NCBI RefSeq assembly: GCF_036241575.1
Contig: NZ_CP108455.1
Location: 2,742,501 to 2,806,500 of the forward strand
Direction: 5' to 3'
Origin: Streptomyces sp. NBC_01267
Lineage (GTDB): Bacteria > Actinomycetota > Actinomycetes > Streptomycetales > Streptomycetaceae
Length of the DNA: 64,000 nucleotides
The translations under genes and the position numbers were made by a program. Positions 35,817 to 44,826 of the stretch are shown here, in pieces. Below the pieces are notes generated by a model that saw only the letters and a program-made list of their open reading frames with translations, was not told the DNA's origin and did no database searches. Position 1 is the stretch's first letter, and each line of letters opens with the position of its first letter.

Positions 35817-37145
35817 GTGAACGTTGCGGACCTTGGCCTGCCGGTGCATGTGCCGTCGACAGCGCTCTTCACGGACCAGTACGAGCTCACGATGCTCCAG
35901 GCCGCCCTCAAGGCCGGCAGCGCGGACCGCAGGTCGGTCTTCGAGGTCTTCACCCGGCGGCTGCCCGAGGGGCGGCGCTACGGCGTCGTGGCGGGCACCG
36001 GACGGGTCCTGGACGCCGTCGAGAACTTCCGCTTCGACGAGAGCCAGCTGCGCTTCCTGCGCGAGCAGGAAGTCGTCGACGCCCCCACCGCCGAATGGCT
36101 CGCCTCCTACCGCTTCAGCGGCGACATCTGGGGCTACCCGGAGGGCGAGGTGTACTTCCCCGGCTCCCCGGTCCTGCGGGTCGAGGGCTCCTTCGCGGAG
36201 TGCGTCCTCCTGGAGACCGTGATCCTCTCGATCCTCAACCACGACTCGGCCATCGCCGCCGCGGCCTCGCGGATGAACGCGGCGGCCGGCGGGCGCCCGC
36301 TGATCGAGATGGGCGCCCGGCGCACCCACGAGCTGGCGGCCGTCGCCTCGGCCCGCGCGGCGTACATCGGCGGCTTCTCCACCACGTCCGACCTGGCGGC
36401 CGGTTTCCGCTACGGGATCCCCACCGTCGGCACCAGCGCGCACGCCTTCACCCTGCTCCACGACGACGAGCGGCAGGCCTTCACCGCCCAGGTCGGCGCC
36501 CTCGGCCGGGACACCACCCTGCTGGTCGACACGTACGACGTGACCGAAGCGGTCCGTACGGCGGTCGAGGCGGCGGGGCCCGGACTGGGCGCGGTACGGA
36601 TCGACTCCGGGGACCTGCTGCTCGTCGCGCACAAGGTCCGCCAGCAGCTCGACTCGCTGGGCGCGACCGACACGAAGATCGTGGTCACCTCCGACCTCGA
36701 CGAGTACGCCATCGCCTCGCTGGCCGCGGCGCCCGTCGACGCGTACGGGGTCGGCACCCAGCTCGTCACCGGCAGCGGGCACCCCACCTGCTCCATGGTC
36801 TACAAACTGGTCGCCCGCGCCACCTCCGCCGACCCCGCCGCACCGCTGGAGCCGGTGGCGAAGAAGTCGATGGGCGCCAAGACGTCGCGGGGCGGGCGCA
36901 AGTGGGCCGCGCGCCGGACCGACGCCGACGGGGTCGCCGAGGCCGAGGTGATCGGCACCGGACCGGTGCCCGTGGAACTGGCGGACCGGCAGCTCCTGGT
37001 GCGGCTGGTCGAGGACGGCGAGATCATCGAACGCGAGCCGCTGGACACGGTGCGCGAGCGGCACCTCACGGTCCGGGGCACGCTGCCGATGTCGGCGATC
37101 CAGCTCTCCCGCGGCGAGCCGGTCATCCCGACCGAGTACGTGTGA
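35817..37145 (+). CDS. pncB: Nicotinate phosphoribosyltransferase
   Basis: A 442-residue enzyme: [128 protein letters not shown] and [15 protein letters not shown]. It makes nicotinate mononucleotide from nicotinate and PRPP. GTG 35817 has GAGG upstream. The nicotinamidase gene follows, completing the salvage of nicotinamide to NAD. Confidence 0.95.
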   Translation: MNVADLGLPVHVPSTALFTDQYELTMLQAALKAGSADRRSVFEVFTRRLPEGRRYGVVAGTGRVLDAVENFRFDESQLRFLREQEVVDAPTAEWLASYRFSGDIWGYPEGEVYFPGSPVLRVEGSFAECVLLETVILSILNHDSAIAAAASRMNAAAGGRPLIEMGARRTHELAAVASARAAYIGGFSTTSDLAAGFRYGIPTVGTSAHAFTLLHDDERQAFTAQVGALGRDTTLLVDTYDVTEAVRTAVEAAGPGLGAVRIDSGDLLLVAHKVRQQLDSLGATDTKIVVTSDLDEYAIASLAAAPVDAYGVGTQLVTGSGHPTCSMVYKLVARATSADPAAPLEPVAKKSMGAKTSRGGRKWAARRTDADGVAEAEVIGTGPVPVELADRQLLVRLVEDGEIIEREPLDTVRERHLTVRGTLPMSAIQLSRGEPVIPTEYV

Positions 37146-37157
37146 GCCGACTCGGCA

Positions 37158-37270
37158 GGTGTGAACCGAGCGCGTACGTGTGAACCGACCGAGCACAGGT
37201 GAACCGACCGCGTACGTGTGAAACCGGCCGAGCGCCCGGGAATCAACCGGGCACGCACGAACCAGCCGAG
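37158..37270. repeat. Degenerate 18-20 bp repeats (GTGTGAACCGACCGCGTAC type)
   Basis: About five imperfect copies of a unit resembling AGGTGTGAACCGACCGAGCAC lie between pncB and pncA. Each copy carries GTGAACCGA or a variant. No gene or stable terminator is apparent there. Confidence 0.75.
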
Positions 37271-37392
37271 TACGCATGAACGACTGGTGAGCGGGAATGC
37301 AAGGCCAGGCCGGACGGCACTCCGTGCCAGCAGCCCGGCACCCGCACCTCTCACCCGAACCCCTGCGTCCGAACCTGCGAAGGAAGCCCGCC

Positions 37393-37992
37393 ATGCACCG
37401 CGCCCTGATCGTCGTCGACGTGCAGAACGACTTCTGCGAAGGCGGCAGCCTCGCAGTCACCGGAGGTGCGGACACCGCTGCCGCGATCACGGACCTGATC
37501 GGGCAGTCCTCCGCCTGTTACCGCCACGTGGTGGCCACCCGCGACCACCACGTGAACCCGGGCAACCACTTCTCCCGGAACCCGGACTTCGTCCACTCCT
37601 GGCCCGCGCACTGCGTGGCCGGTACGGAGGGGGTGGGCTTCCACCCGAACTTCGCACCGGCGGTGGCGTCCGGCGCGATCGACGCCGTCTTCGACAAGGG
37701 CGCCTACGCGGCGGCGTACAGCGGCTTCGAGGGCTTGGACGAGAACGGCGTGTCGCTGGCCGACTGGCTACGGGCCCGCGAGATCACGGCGGTCGACGTG
37801 GTCGGTATCGCGACGGACCACTGTGTCCGGGCCACGGCGCTCGACGCGGTGCGGGAGGGGTTCGGGACGCATGTCCTGCTCGACCTCACGGCCGGGGTCG
37901 CCGAGGCGACCACCGGCCGTGCGCTGGAGGAGATGCGGGCCGCGGGGGTGGAGCTGACCGGCAGCCCGGTCACCAGCCCGTCCGGCACGTGA
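37393..37992 (+). CDS. pncA: Nicotinamidase
   Basis: A 199-residue isochorismatase-like hydrolase: [19 protein letters not shown] with the catalytic Asp, [13 protein letters not shown] with metal-binding residues, [30 protein letters not shown] with the catalytic Lys region, and [17 protein letters not shown] with the nucleophilic Cys. It converts nicotinamide to nicotinate for PncB. ATG 37393 has GAAGG upstream. Confidence 0.95.
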   Translation: MHRALIVVDVQNDFCEGGSLAVTGGADTAAAITDLIGQSSACYRHVVATRDHHVNPGNHFSRNPDFVHSWPAHCVAGTEGVGFHPNFAPAVASGAIDAVFDKGAYAAAYSGFEGLDENGVSLADWLRAREITAVDVVGIATDHCVRATALDAVREGFGTHVLLDLTAGVAEATTGRALEEMRAAGVELTGSPVTSPSGT

Positions 37993-38106
37993 GCCCACCG
38001 CGTACGCCCCGCGCACCCCGCGCACCCCGTACGCCCTGTGCGCCCAGCGGGCCCCGCTCGTCCCGTACGCCCCGCTGACGACCCCGCGTACCCCGCACGC
38101 CCCGCG

Positions 38107-38406
38107 TCACGACCGCAGCAGCGCCCTGATCGGGTGCCACAGCTCCGCCGTCTCCTGTGGCACCGCGCGCCACAGCAGACCGTCCGGATGGTGCAGCACC
38201 GCCGTGATCTCGTCGGGCGTCGGCGGCTGTGTGTTACCGCGCAGATACACCGCGCGCAACCCCAGATTCCGTAGCCGGGTCAGCGCCCGCGCCCGGTTTC
38301 CGGCGTGGACGAGTATCCGGACCTGCGTCAGCCTGTCCGGGCTGGGCAGCGTGAGCGCCACCACCACGCTGCCGTTCGGCAGTCTGCTGAATCCGCCACC
38401 TGGCAT
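38107..38406 (-). CDS. Hypothetical protein, 99 aa
   Basis: A basic soluble protein: NGSVVVALTLPSPDRLTQVRILVHAGNRARALTRLRNLGLRAVYLRGNTQPPTPDEITAVLHHPDGLLWRAVP. It has no recognised domain. ATG 38406 has GGGGGAG nine bases upstream, better than ATG 38415, which touches it. Homologues seem to occur in this region of Streptomyces chromosomes, but the function is unknown. Confidence 0.7.
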   Translation of the reverse strand: MPGGGFSRLPNGSVVVALTLPSPDRLTQVRILVHAGNRARALTRLRNLGLRAVYLRGNTQPPTPDEITAVLHHPDGLLWRAVPQETAELWHPIRALLRS

Positions 38407-38468
38407 ACCGTTCATCTCCCCCGTGAGACGTCGTGTCAATAAGAGCTGTGCAAGACGCACCTAAACAC

Positions 38469-38504
38469 GATCGGCCGCCGCCCGCTAGAGGGCGACGGCC
38501 GATC
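38469..38504. terminator. Hairpin terminator after the M6 protease gene
   Basis: The 15-bp arms 38469-38483 and 38490-38504 pair with one mismatch around a 6-base loop. It lies 25 bp past the protease stop codon on its minus strand. Confidence 0.75.
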
Positions 38505-38529
38505 ATGCTTTGACCTGCGGAAACGTTGA

Positions 38530-40944
38530 TCAGCGGTGCGAGGGACCAACCTGGAGCGTGATCGTCGAGCCACTCAGCGGCTGCTGGAGGATCGAGATCC
38601 GGGTGTTGGTGTCAGTTACCTGCACACTGCCGGTCCCATTCTCCTTGTACCAGTACGTACCCGTGTGGTCGTCGAAGGCCGGTACGCCCAGCTGCGGGGC
38701 GATCCGCTTCGCGACGTCCGCGTTGTGCAGCGTGAACCCGTTGGTCGGGTACCAGCTGAACGGTGCGTCGAAGGGCTGGATCTTGTTCCGGATGACCGTG
38801 CCGTCCGCCCACTTCAGCGGCTTGGCGTGCGAGTCGACCGGCAGGATCAGGCCCTTGCCCGGGTGGGCGCTGACGTTGTTGTCCGGCTGGGAGGTGTCCC
38901 ACTGCCAGACCATCAGGCCCTTCTGGTACGGGTAGTACTCGACCCAGTCCGGACGGGTCTTCGAGAAGCCGAAGTTGTACGGACCGGTCTTCAGCGTCTG
39001 GTCGTACGACACGTACTGACGGTTCTCGGCGATGTAGTACTGCGGGTAGTCCTTGGAGAACGACTCACCGATGCGCGAGAAGCCCTTCGAGGTCCAACCC
39101 GCGTCGTCCGTCTCGGCGTTGTCCGTGAAGAGCGGGGCGCCGTCGGCGTTCACCGAGATCTTGTCGGCCGTGAAGCCCTTGCCGGACACACCGCCGTCGG
39201 ACGTGTAGCGGAAGCGGAGGTCGATCTTCTTGCCCGCGTAGGCGTCCAGCGGGAACGACAGGCTCTTGTACGCGGCGGACGAACCGGTCAGCGCCGGCTT
39301 GTCGCCACCGTCGCGCGGGATCTGCGCGCCGTCGGCCTTGCCGTCGATCGCGGTCCAGTTGGCGCCACCGTCCGTCGACACCTCGGTGTAGAGGAAGTCG
39401 TAGTCCTTCTCGATGTCCCACCAGCCCGAAAGGTCCAGCGAGGCAGCGGACTTACCGGTCAGGTCGACCGAGCGGGTCAGCGTGTTGGACAGGTCGTCGC
39501 CCATCCCGCTCCACCACTGCTTGGTGCCCTCGGCCGGCTTCACGACCGTGGTGGTGACGGCCTTGTCCGGCAGCGAGACGACCAGCGCCTGCTTGTTCTT
39601 GGTGTTGTACTCCGAGACGCCCAGCTTGTGGGTCGACTTCGTCGCGGCCTTCGCCGTGTCGTAGTCGAGCCAGCCCAGCTGGAGCTTGTCCCAGGCGGAC
39701 ATGTCGCCCGGCTTGTTGCCGATGGCGTTGTCGCCGGTGCTCAGCCAGGAGCCCGCCGACATCAGCGACCAGAAACCGACGCCGTTCTCGGCGGTGTTGG
39801 TGGTGTCGTACTCGTCGGGCAGGCCCAGGTCGTGGGCGTACTCGTGGGCGAAGACACCGAGGCCGCCGTTCTCGGGCTGCATGGTGTAGTCGCCGACCCA
39901 GATGCCGGTGTCACCGACCGGCGTGCCACCCGACTTGTTGTCGGCCGGGCCGGTCTTGCCGGTGTCCGTGCCGTACACGTAGGAGCGGTGTGCCCAGAGG
40001 GCGTCCGGGCCCTGCGCGCCGCCGCCCGCGGACTCGTCCTCGCCCGCGTGCACGATCTGGAAGTGGTCGATGTAGCCGTCGGGCTCGTTGAAGTTGCCGT
40101 CGCCGTCGTAGTCGTAGCGGTCCCACTGGTCGTAGCTGGCCAGGGTCGTCTTGATCTCGGCGTCGGTCTTGCCCGCGGCCTTCTGCGCGGCCACCCAGGC
40201 GTTGACGCCGTCGCGGACCAGGTCACCGGCGTTGGCGCAGATGCTGGAGCCGCAGTAGTTGGAGCCGTAGCGGGCCTCGTTGTTCGGGACGCTGACCCAG
40301 TCGGCGACCTCGCCGTCGACGGAGTACCGGCCGGACGAGGTCTTCTCGTAGTACGACTTGAGCGAGTCCTGGCCCTTGCCCGTGCCGAAGTACAGGTTCT
40401 GGAAGTGGTCGCGGTTGTAGTCCGCCTGCCACGCCGTGCTGTTGTCCTTCTTGCGGTCGGGCTGGGCTATCTCGTTGTGCGCGGGGCCGGGCGTGCCGCC
40501 GTACTTCTTGACCGGGGGCTTCGGCCCGTCGGGGCCGTCCGGGTCGTACATGGTCGTGTCGTCGACCGTGTCGCCGAACTGCACCAGGATCGTGAAGATC
40601 TTGTCGGTCTTCTCGCGGCCCAGCTCGACGTACTTCTTGTCGTCGAGGCGCACCACCTTGGAACCGTCGTGCGACTGCGTCTTCTTGTGGCCTGATATGA
40701 CCTGCTGGAGCGCGGCCTGGCGCTCCTTGTTCTGCTGCTTGCTGAACGGGCTGTCGAGGTTGTGCTTCTGGCCCTTCAGCAGGGTCGCCGGGTCACGGCG
40801 GTCGATCTTCTTCGAAGTCGCCGTGCCCGTGGGCGCCTTGGTGTCGGCCTGGGCGGTGGCGTACGTCGAAGCGGTGGCTGTGGTCGCGGCGATGGCCACG
40901 AGCACGGCTGCCACCCGGGTTGTCGCCCGTCTCTTGATATTCAC
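38530..40944 (-). CDS. Secreted M6 family metalloprotease (immune inhibitor A-like)
   Basis: An 804-residue secreted protease. A signal peptide (RVAAVLVAIAATTATASTYATAQA) is followed by a propeptide and the peptidase M6 domain. The zinc site H367-E-Y-A-H371-DLGLPDEYD is the HExxHxxGxxD motif, and a Met-turn-like LMSAGSW follows. C-terminal beta domains with a carbohydrate/protein-binding look follow (DLSGWWDIEKDYDFLYTEVSTDGGANW). InhA-type enzymes digest extracellular proteins. GTG 40944 has GGGAGGA upstream. Confidence 0.95.
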   Translation of the reverse strand: MNIKRRATTRVAAVLVAIAATTATASTYATAQADTKAPTGTATSKKIDRRDPATLLKGQKHNLDSPFSKQQNKERQAALQQVISGHKKTQSHDGSKVVRLDDKKYVELGREKTDKIFTILVQFGDTVDDTTMYDPDGPDGPKPPVKKYGGTPGPAHNEIAQPDRKKDNSTAWQADYNRDHFQNLYFGTGKGQDSLKSYYEKTSSGRYSVDGEVADWVSVPNNEARYGSNYCGSSICANAGDLVRDGVNAWVAAQKAAGKTDAEIKTTLASYDQWDRYDYDGDGNFNEPDGYIDHFQIVHAGEDESAGGGAQGPDALWAHRSYVYGTDTGKTGPADNKSGGTPVGDTGIWVGDYTMQPENGGLGVFAHEYAHDLGLPDEYDTTNTAENGVGFWSLMSAGSWLSTGDNAIGNKPGDMSAWDKLQLGWLDYDTAKAATKSTHKLGVSEYNTKNKQALVVSLPDKAVTTTVVKPAEGTKQWWSGMGDDLSNTLTRSVDLTGKSAASLDLSGWWDIEKDYDFLYTEVSTDGGANWTAIDGKADGAQIPRDGGDKPALTGSSAAYKSLSFPLDAYAGKKIDLRFRYTSDGGVSGKGFTADKISVNADGAPLFTDNAETDDAGWTSKGFSRIGESFSKDYPQYYIAENRQYVSYDQTLKTGPYNFGFSKTRPDWVEYYPYQKGLMVWQWDTSQPDNNVSAHPGKGLILPVDSHAKPLKWADGTVIRNKIQPFDAPFSWYPTNGFTLHNADVAKRIAPQLGVPAFDDHTGTYWYKENGTGSVQVTDTNTRISILQQPLSGSTITLQVGPSHR

Positions 40945-41334
40945 CTGGTGCTGTCCTCCCGGAACGCGTCTCAAGTGACGACATTCGATCGGAGGTACGA
41001 AAGAAAAGACAGATCTTGACTTGCGCATACCAACTGCACTATGCAGGGCGCTGTTTCCGGTATCCGGACGGCTCACAGCGTCCCCACAGTCCCTCCAAAG
41101 TCTCTCCGGAGCGGCTCCGCAACACCGTCACGGAGCGTCAACAGGCGCGTCGGTCTCGCCAGTTGGATGGGGCCGTGACTCCGTGCGCCCCCCATGCACC
41201 GGCACCGTGGGTTAGGCCACGCTTACCAGCTGTTCCGCTCGGGCATCCGTCGGATTAGAGTCGCACTCGACTGCGTGATGTCACGCTTTGTCGACCCGAC
41301 CACCTCAACCGCTGTCCCTAGGACGGATATCGCC
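40945..41334. other. Divergent intergenic region with a CTGCA-cta-TGCAG palindrome
   Basis: This 390-bp stretch separates the M6 protease gene from the small membrane protein gene. A perfect 5-3-5 palindrome lies at 41034-41046, with a TTGACT box 18 bp before its overlapping TATGCA on the plus strand, resembling a promoter. No gene is supported. Confidence 0.45.
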
Positions 41335-41715
41335 ATGACGCGTCCGACTGCCGCACAGCTTCCGACCGCCGCACAGCTCTCGTACGGTTCGGCCACTGTC
41401 GTCTCCTCCTCCTTCGCGATGCTGCTGCTCTCGCGCACCACGTCGGGCGTCGGAGTCGCGGTCATCGCACTGGCGGCTCTGATCCTCGGTCTGCTCGTCG
41501 CGGTCACCGTGCCCATGCCGAAAGCGGCGCGTCTGGCGCGGGCCGAGAGCGCCGAGGCCGAGAACGCTGCGAACGCCGAGAGTGCCGCGAGCGGCGGATC
41601 CGGTACGGGCCGGGCCACCGCGCCCGCCGGCGGCACCACCCCGCCGGCCGCGCTGCGGGTGAGCTCGCCGCAGATCGGTGCCGGCCGGGTCGGGGAGCAC
41701 TCACTGCGGGGGTGA
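41335..41715 (+). CDS. Small membrane protein, hypothetical
   Basis: A 126-residue protein with two adjacent hydrophobic segments (YGSATVVSSSFAMLLL and VGVAVIALAALILGLLVAVTV) and an Ala/Glu/Ser-rich cytoplasmic or extracellular tail. ATG 41335 has AGGACGGA upstream; ATG 41278 is an in-frame alternative adding 19 residues. Its 3' end overlaps the convergent RDD gene by 15 bp. Function unknown. Confidence 0.65.
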   Translation: MTRPTAAQLPTAAQLSYGSATVVSSSFAMLLLSRTTSGVGVAVIALAALILGLLVAVTVPMPKAARLARAESAEAENAANAESAASGGSGTGRATAPAGGTTPPAALRVSSPQIGAGRVGEHSLRG

Positions 41716-42471
41716 GACCACCACCACGGTCTTCGCGGCCTTGTCGTGCAGCCCCTGCTTGTACGGCTTGTCGAAGAAGCTCCAACCGCCGCAGATCGCG
41801 GTCCAGACACAGGCGCAGCAGAACACCGCGGGCAGCCACAGCACACAGGCCCGGACGAACGCGGCCTGAGTGGTGGGCGTGGTGCCGTCGTTGAGATTCG
41901 CGGTGCGCAGGCCCAGCAGGCTCTTGCCCAGGGTCCGGCCGTTGCACCTGACCGTCATGAGCACGTCGTAGCCGATGAAGAGCACCGCCGCGAGCACGCT
42001 CTGCCAGACCGACCGGCCGTAGTCCGTGTGGTCCGTGTTGTACCGCAGCCCGCCCCAGATCAATGAGATCAGCCAGACGATCACGGCGATGAGCACGATG
42101 TCGATGATGCGGGCCAGCACCCGCTTGCCGCTCGGCGCGAGCGGCGCCATCCCGGAGAGCGGGTCGTTGCCGCCGTGGGGGCCACCGCCGCCGTACGCGT
42201 TCGGGTCGTAGGGCGGAGGCGTACTCCCGCCGTACGGGTCACCACCGCCCGGCGGGGGGCCGTACGGGCCGCCGCTACCGCCGCTGCTACCGGGACCGTA
42301 CGGATTGCCGCCACCGCCACCCGGGCCGTACGGATTGCCGCCGCCCGGCGGGGGCGGCGGAGAGCTGTTGTACGGCTGCCCCGGCGACGGCGGCGGGACA
42401 CCGTCGTACGGCCTCCCCGCGAAGGGGTCGTCCTCGGGCCGTCGGCCGGGCCAGGGCTGGTCGGTGCTCAT
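41701..42471 (-). CDS. RDD family membrane protein with Pro/Gly/Tyr-rich N-terminus
   Basis: A 256-residue protein. The first 110 residues are low-complexity Pro/Gly/Tyr (GGGNPYGPGGGGGNPYGPG), followed by an RDD domain: SGKRVLARIIDIVLIAVIVWLISL, then SVLAAVLFIGYDVLMTVRCNGRTLGKSLLGLRTA. RDD domains are small membrane bundles of uncertain, possibly transport, function. A second RDD gene lies directly upstream. Confidence 0.88.
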   Translation of the reverse strand: MSTDQPWPGRRPEDDPFAGRPYDGVPPPSPGQPYNSSPPPPPGGGNPYGPGGGGGNPYGPGSSGGSGGPYGPPPGGGDPYGGSTPPPYDPNAYGGGGPHGGNDPLSGMAPLAPSGKRVLARIIDIVLIAVIVWLISLIWGGLRYNTDHTDYGRSVWQSVLAAVLFIGYDVLMTVRCNGRTLGKSLLGLRTANLNDGTTPTTQAAFVRACVLWLPAVFCCACVWTAICGGWSFFDKPYKQGLHDKAAKTVVVVSPPQ

Positions 42472-42606
42472 GGCCCGAGTCGACCGCGCCCGGCCCGGTA
42501 CCGCATCCGGTCGAGGCCGTACGAGTGACCGGGCACCGGGGCGGACGGACTTCCGTGGTCGGTCTCCGGTGGTCGGACTTCTGTCGTCGGACTTCCGTGG
42601 TCGGTC

Positions 42607-44073
42607 TCAGTCGGCTGCCACGAACGTGCCCGCCGCCTTGTCGTGCAGGCACTGCCGCCAGGGCCGGTCGAACAGGCACCAGAGCACGTCGACGACGCCG
42701 ACCACCAGCACACCGAGTACGCCGTACAGCAGCCAGCGGATCAGCGCGGGGCGGAAGCCCGGCGCCTCGTACGACTCCATGCCGCGGACCTGGACCCCGC
42801 AGAGCTTCTTGCCGAGGGTCCGGCCCCAGCGGGCGGTCGGGACGGCCTCGTACAGCAGCCCCAGGACGAGGAACGCGCCGATGACGGCGCCGAGGCAGCC
42901 GGCCGTGGTGCCGTCGATCAGCCAGACCGTGACGGTCGTACCCGAGAGCTTGGCCTCGTCGATCTTGCCGTTGATGTGGTCGGCGGCCTTGGTCAGCAAC
43001 GGCACGGCGATCACGCCGACGACCGCGCCCAGCACCACGGCGTCGATCAGCCGCGCGGCGAACCGCTTGCCGAGGCCCGCGGGTCGGGCGGCGGCCTGGG
43101 CGCGGGCGGCCTGGAGGAAGGGGTCCTCCACGACCGGCTTCCAGGCGGGCAGCCCCTGCTGCTCGGGCTCGGCGGCGGGCCTGGCGAGCTCGTGCACCTG
43201 CTGAGGCCAGGGGGGCGGTGCCTGCTGCTGAGGCTGCTGCTGAGGTTGCTGAGCCTGCTGCGGGGGGAACTGTTGCTGTTGCTGCGCGGGGAACGCGGGT
43301 TGGGGCTGAGCCTGCCGCTGGACAGGCTGCGGCTGAACGGCCTGCGGCTGGACAGGCTGCGGCGCCTGCTGTTGCGACGGCAGTTGCTGCTGCGGCGCCT
43401 GCTGTTGAGCATGCTGCTGCGGTTGCTGCTGCTTGGGGCTTATGGCCCGGATCGACAGGGTTCCGTCGGTCCTGCTCGTACGGCCCGCATCGCCACCGGG
43501 GCGCAGCGCACGGAGCGCGACCGTGCCGTCGGGCGGCTCCTGACGGCCCGTGGGAAGTGCGGGCCGGGAGGCCTGCTGCCCGGCGGGCAGTTCGGCACGG
43601 CGCGGGTCCGGCACCGGTTCGGCGGGACCGGGCTGCTGGGCGCCGGGCGGGGCCGGGGCCTCCGCCGGGGTACGCGGGTCCGGGCCGCCCCAGGAGACCC
43701 GGCGGTCGCGTTCGCCGCCGAAGCCGCCCTGCCGCGAGGCGTCGGCCTGCCAGGCGGACGAGGGTTCCTGACGGCTGTCGTACCCGGGCTCCTCGTCGAA
43801 GAAGACCGGACCGGTCTCCTCGACCTGCGGGACGGCGGGTACGCCGGGGGCCCTGCGTACGGCAGGGAGCGGCGCGGAGGGCGAGACGGGCGCGGGCGCC
43901 GTGCCGCCGGGCGGCACCGGCATGGCCTGGCCGCTGTCCTCGGGTGCGGGACGGCTCGTGCCGGGCACCCAGGAAGCGCCGTTCCAGTACCGCACGTATC
44001 CAGGAATGGATGGGTCCGGGTAGTAGCCGGGCGTGGGGCTGCCGTCGCCGGTTGCCGAGGTTGGGGCGCTCAT
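42607..44073 (-). CDS. DUF2510-RDD membrane protein with Gln-rich linker
   Basis: A 488-residue protein. An N-terminal DUF2510 domain (PTPGYYPDPSIPGYVRYWNGASWVPGT) is followed by a long disordered region rich in Pro and then Gln (about residues 215-300, QQQ/PQ repeats). The C-terminal RDD domain reads GKRFAARLIDAVVLGAVVGVIAVPLL and LGLLYEAVPTARWGRTLGKKLCGVQVRG. The DUF2510 Trp-rich motif may bind membrane or protein partners. ATG 44073 follows AAGGAGATACGGG. Confidence 0.88.
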   Translation of the reverse strand: MSAPTSATGDGSPTPGYYPDPSIPGYVRYWNGASWVPGTSRPAPEDSGQAMPVPPGGTAPAPVSPSAPLPAVRRAPGVPAVPQVEETGPVFFDEEPGYDSRQEPSSAWQADASRQGGFGGERDRRVSWGGPDPRTPAEAPAPPGAQQPGPAEPVPDPRRAELPAGQQASRPALPTGRQEPPDGTVALRALRPGGDAGRTSRTDGTLSIRAISPKQQQPQQHAQQQAPQQQLPSQQQAPQPVQPQAVQPQPVQRQAQPQPAFPAQQQQQFPPQQAQQPQQQPQQQAPPPWPQQVHELARPAAEPEQQGLPAWKPVVEDPFLQAARAQAAARPAGLGKRFAARLIDAVVLGAVVGVIAVPLLTKAADHINGKIDEAKLSGTTVTVWLIDGTTAGCLGAVIGAFLVLGLLYEAVPTARWGRTLGKKLCGVQVRGMESYEAPGFRPALIRWLLYGVLGVLVVGVVDVLWCLFDRPWRQCLHDKAAGTFVAAD

Positions 44074-44315
44074 CACCGTGGTCCCGTATCTCCTTGAGAT
44101 CCGCAATTGAGCCCGACCGGCCGTCGGACGGCGGTCGGTTTAAAGGCTCCACATCTATCAGACCGCCGCATGGCGTCGGACCGGTCCTGCTGCTTCGACC
44201 ACTTTCCGGTCATCGGCAAATCATCCTCGAAACCCGCGTAATGAAAGCCGGGCAGGGCGCTCTCACCCTGTACGGCCCGCCGTCGGGCGTACGTACAAGG
44301 AGAGGAACGCACGCC

Positions 44316-44792
44316 ATGCATACCGTGGTCGAACGTGAACTGGAGCTCAAGCTGGTGCTGTCGCCGGAGCGCAGCATCCCCGTCCCCGCCCGGCTGAGCT
44401 ACCGCACCCAGGACCCCTACGCCGTGCACATCAGCTTCCACATCTGTTCCGACACCCCCGTCAACTGGACCTTCGCCCGCGAGCTGATCGTAGAGGGGGT
44501 GTTCAGGCCGTGCGGTCACGGTGACGTACGGATCTGGCCGACCAAGGTGGACACGAAGAGCGTCATCTGTCTCGCGCTGACCTCGCCCGACGGCAACGCC
44601 CTGCTGGAGGCGCCGACCGCCCAGGTCTCCGCCTGGCTGGAGCGGACCCTGCGGGCGGTGCCGCCCGGTTCGGAGAGTGCGCATCTCGGTCTCGACGACG
44701 GTCTGGCCGCGCTGCTCAGTCCGCTGCCGGCGGACGATCTGTGGCTGCGCGACCCGTGGCCGTCGGACGAGTCCGACGACGACGGCCAGTGA
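44316..44792 (+). CDS. ssgG: SsgA-like sporulation and cell-division regulator, probably SsgG
   Basis: A 158-residue SALP: ERELELKLVLSPERSIPVPARLSYRTQDPYAVHISFHI, VNWTFARELIVEGVFRPCGHGDVRIWPT, LTSPDGNALLEAPTAQVSAWLERTLRAVPPGSE. SALPs occur only in sporulating actinomycetes and guide septum positioning and spore maturation. The ssgG assignment rests on the recalled S. coelicolor position beside the FAD oxidase and M6 protease genes; other SALP identities are possible. ATG 44316 has AAGGAGAGG upstream. Confidence 0.88.
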   Translation: MHTVVERELELKLVLSPERSIPVPARLSYRTQDPYAVHISFHICSDTPVNWTFARELIVEGVFRPCGHGDVRIWPTKVDTKSVICLALTSPDGNALLEAPTAQVSAWLERTLRAVPPGSESAHLGLDDGLAALLSPLPADDLWLRDPWPSDESDDDGQ

Positions 44793-44826
44793 GAGCGGCC
44801 GGTCGACGGGGTCGGAGTGAGGAGGA

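Noticed and set aside
35337..37490. Long minus-strand frame that joins antisense pncB to clpS
   Set aside because: The upstream 1.8 kb is antisense to pncB. Only the ClpS part from ATG 35651 is coding.
38536..40695. 719-codon plus-strand open frame
   Set aside because: Antisense shadow of the M6 protease, whose HExxH motif and signal peptide are clear.
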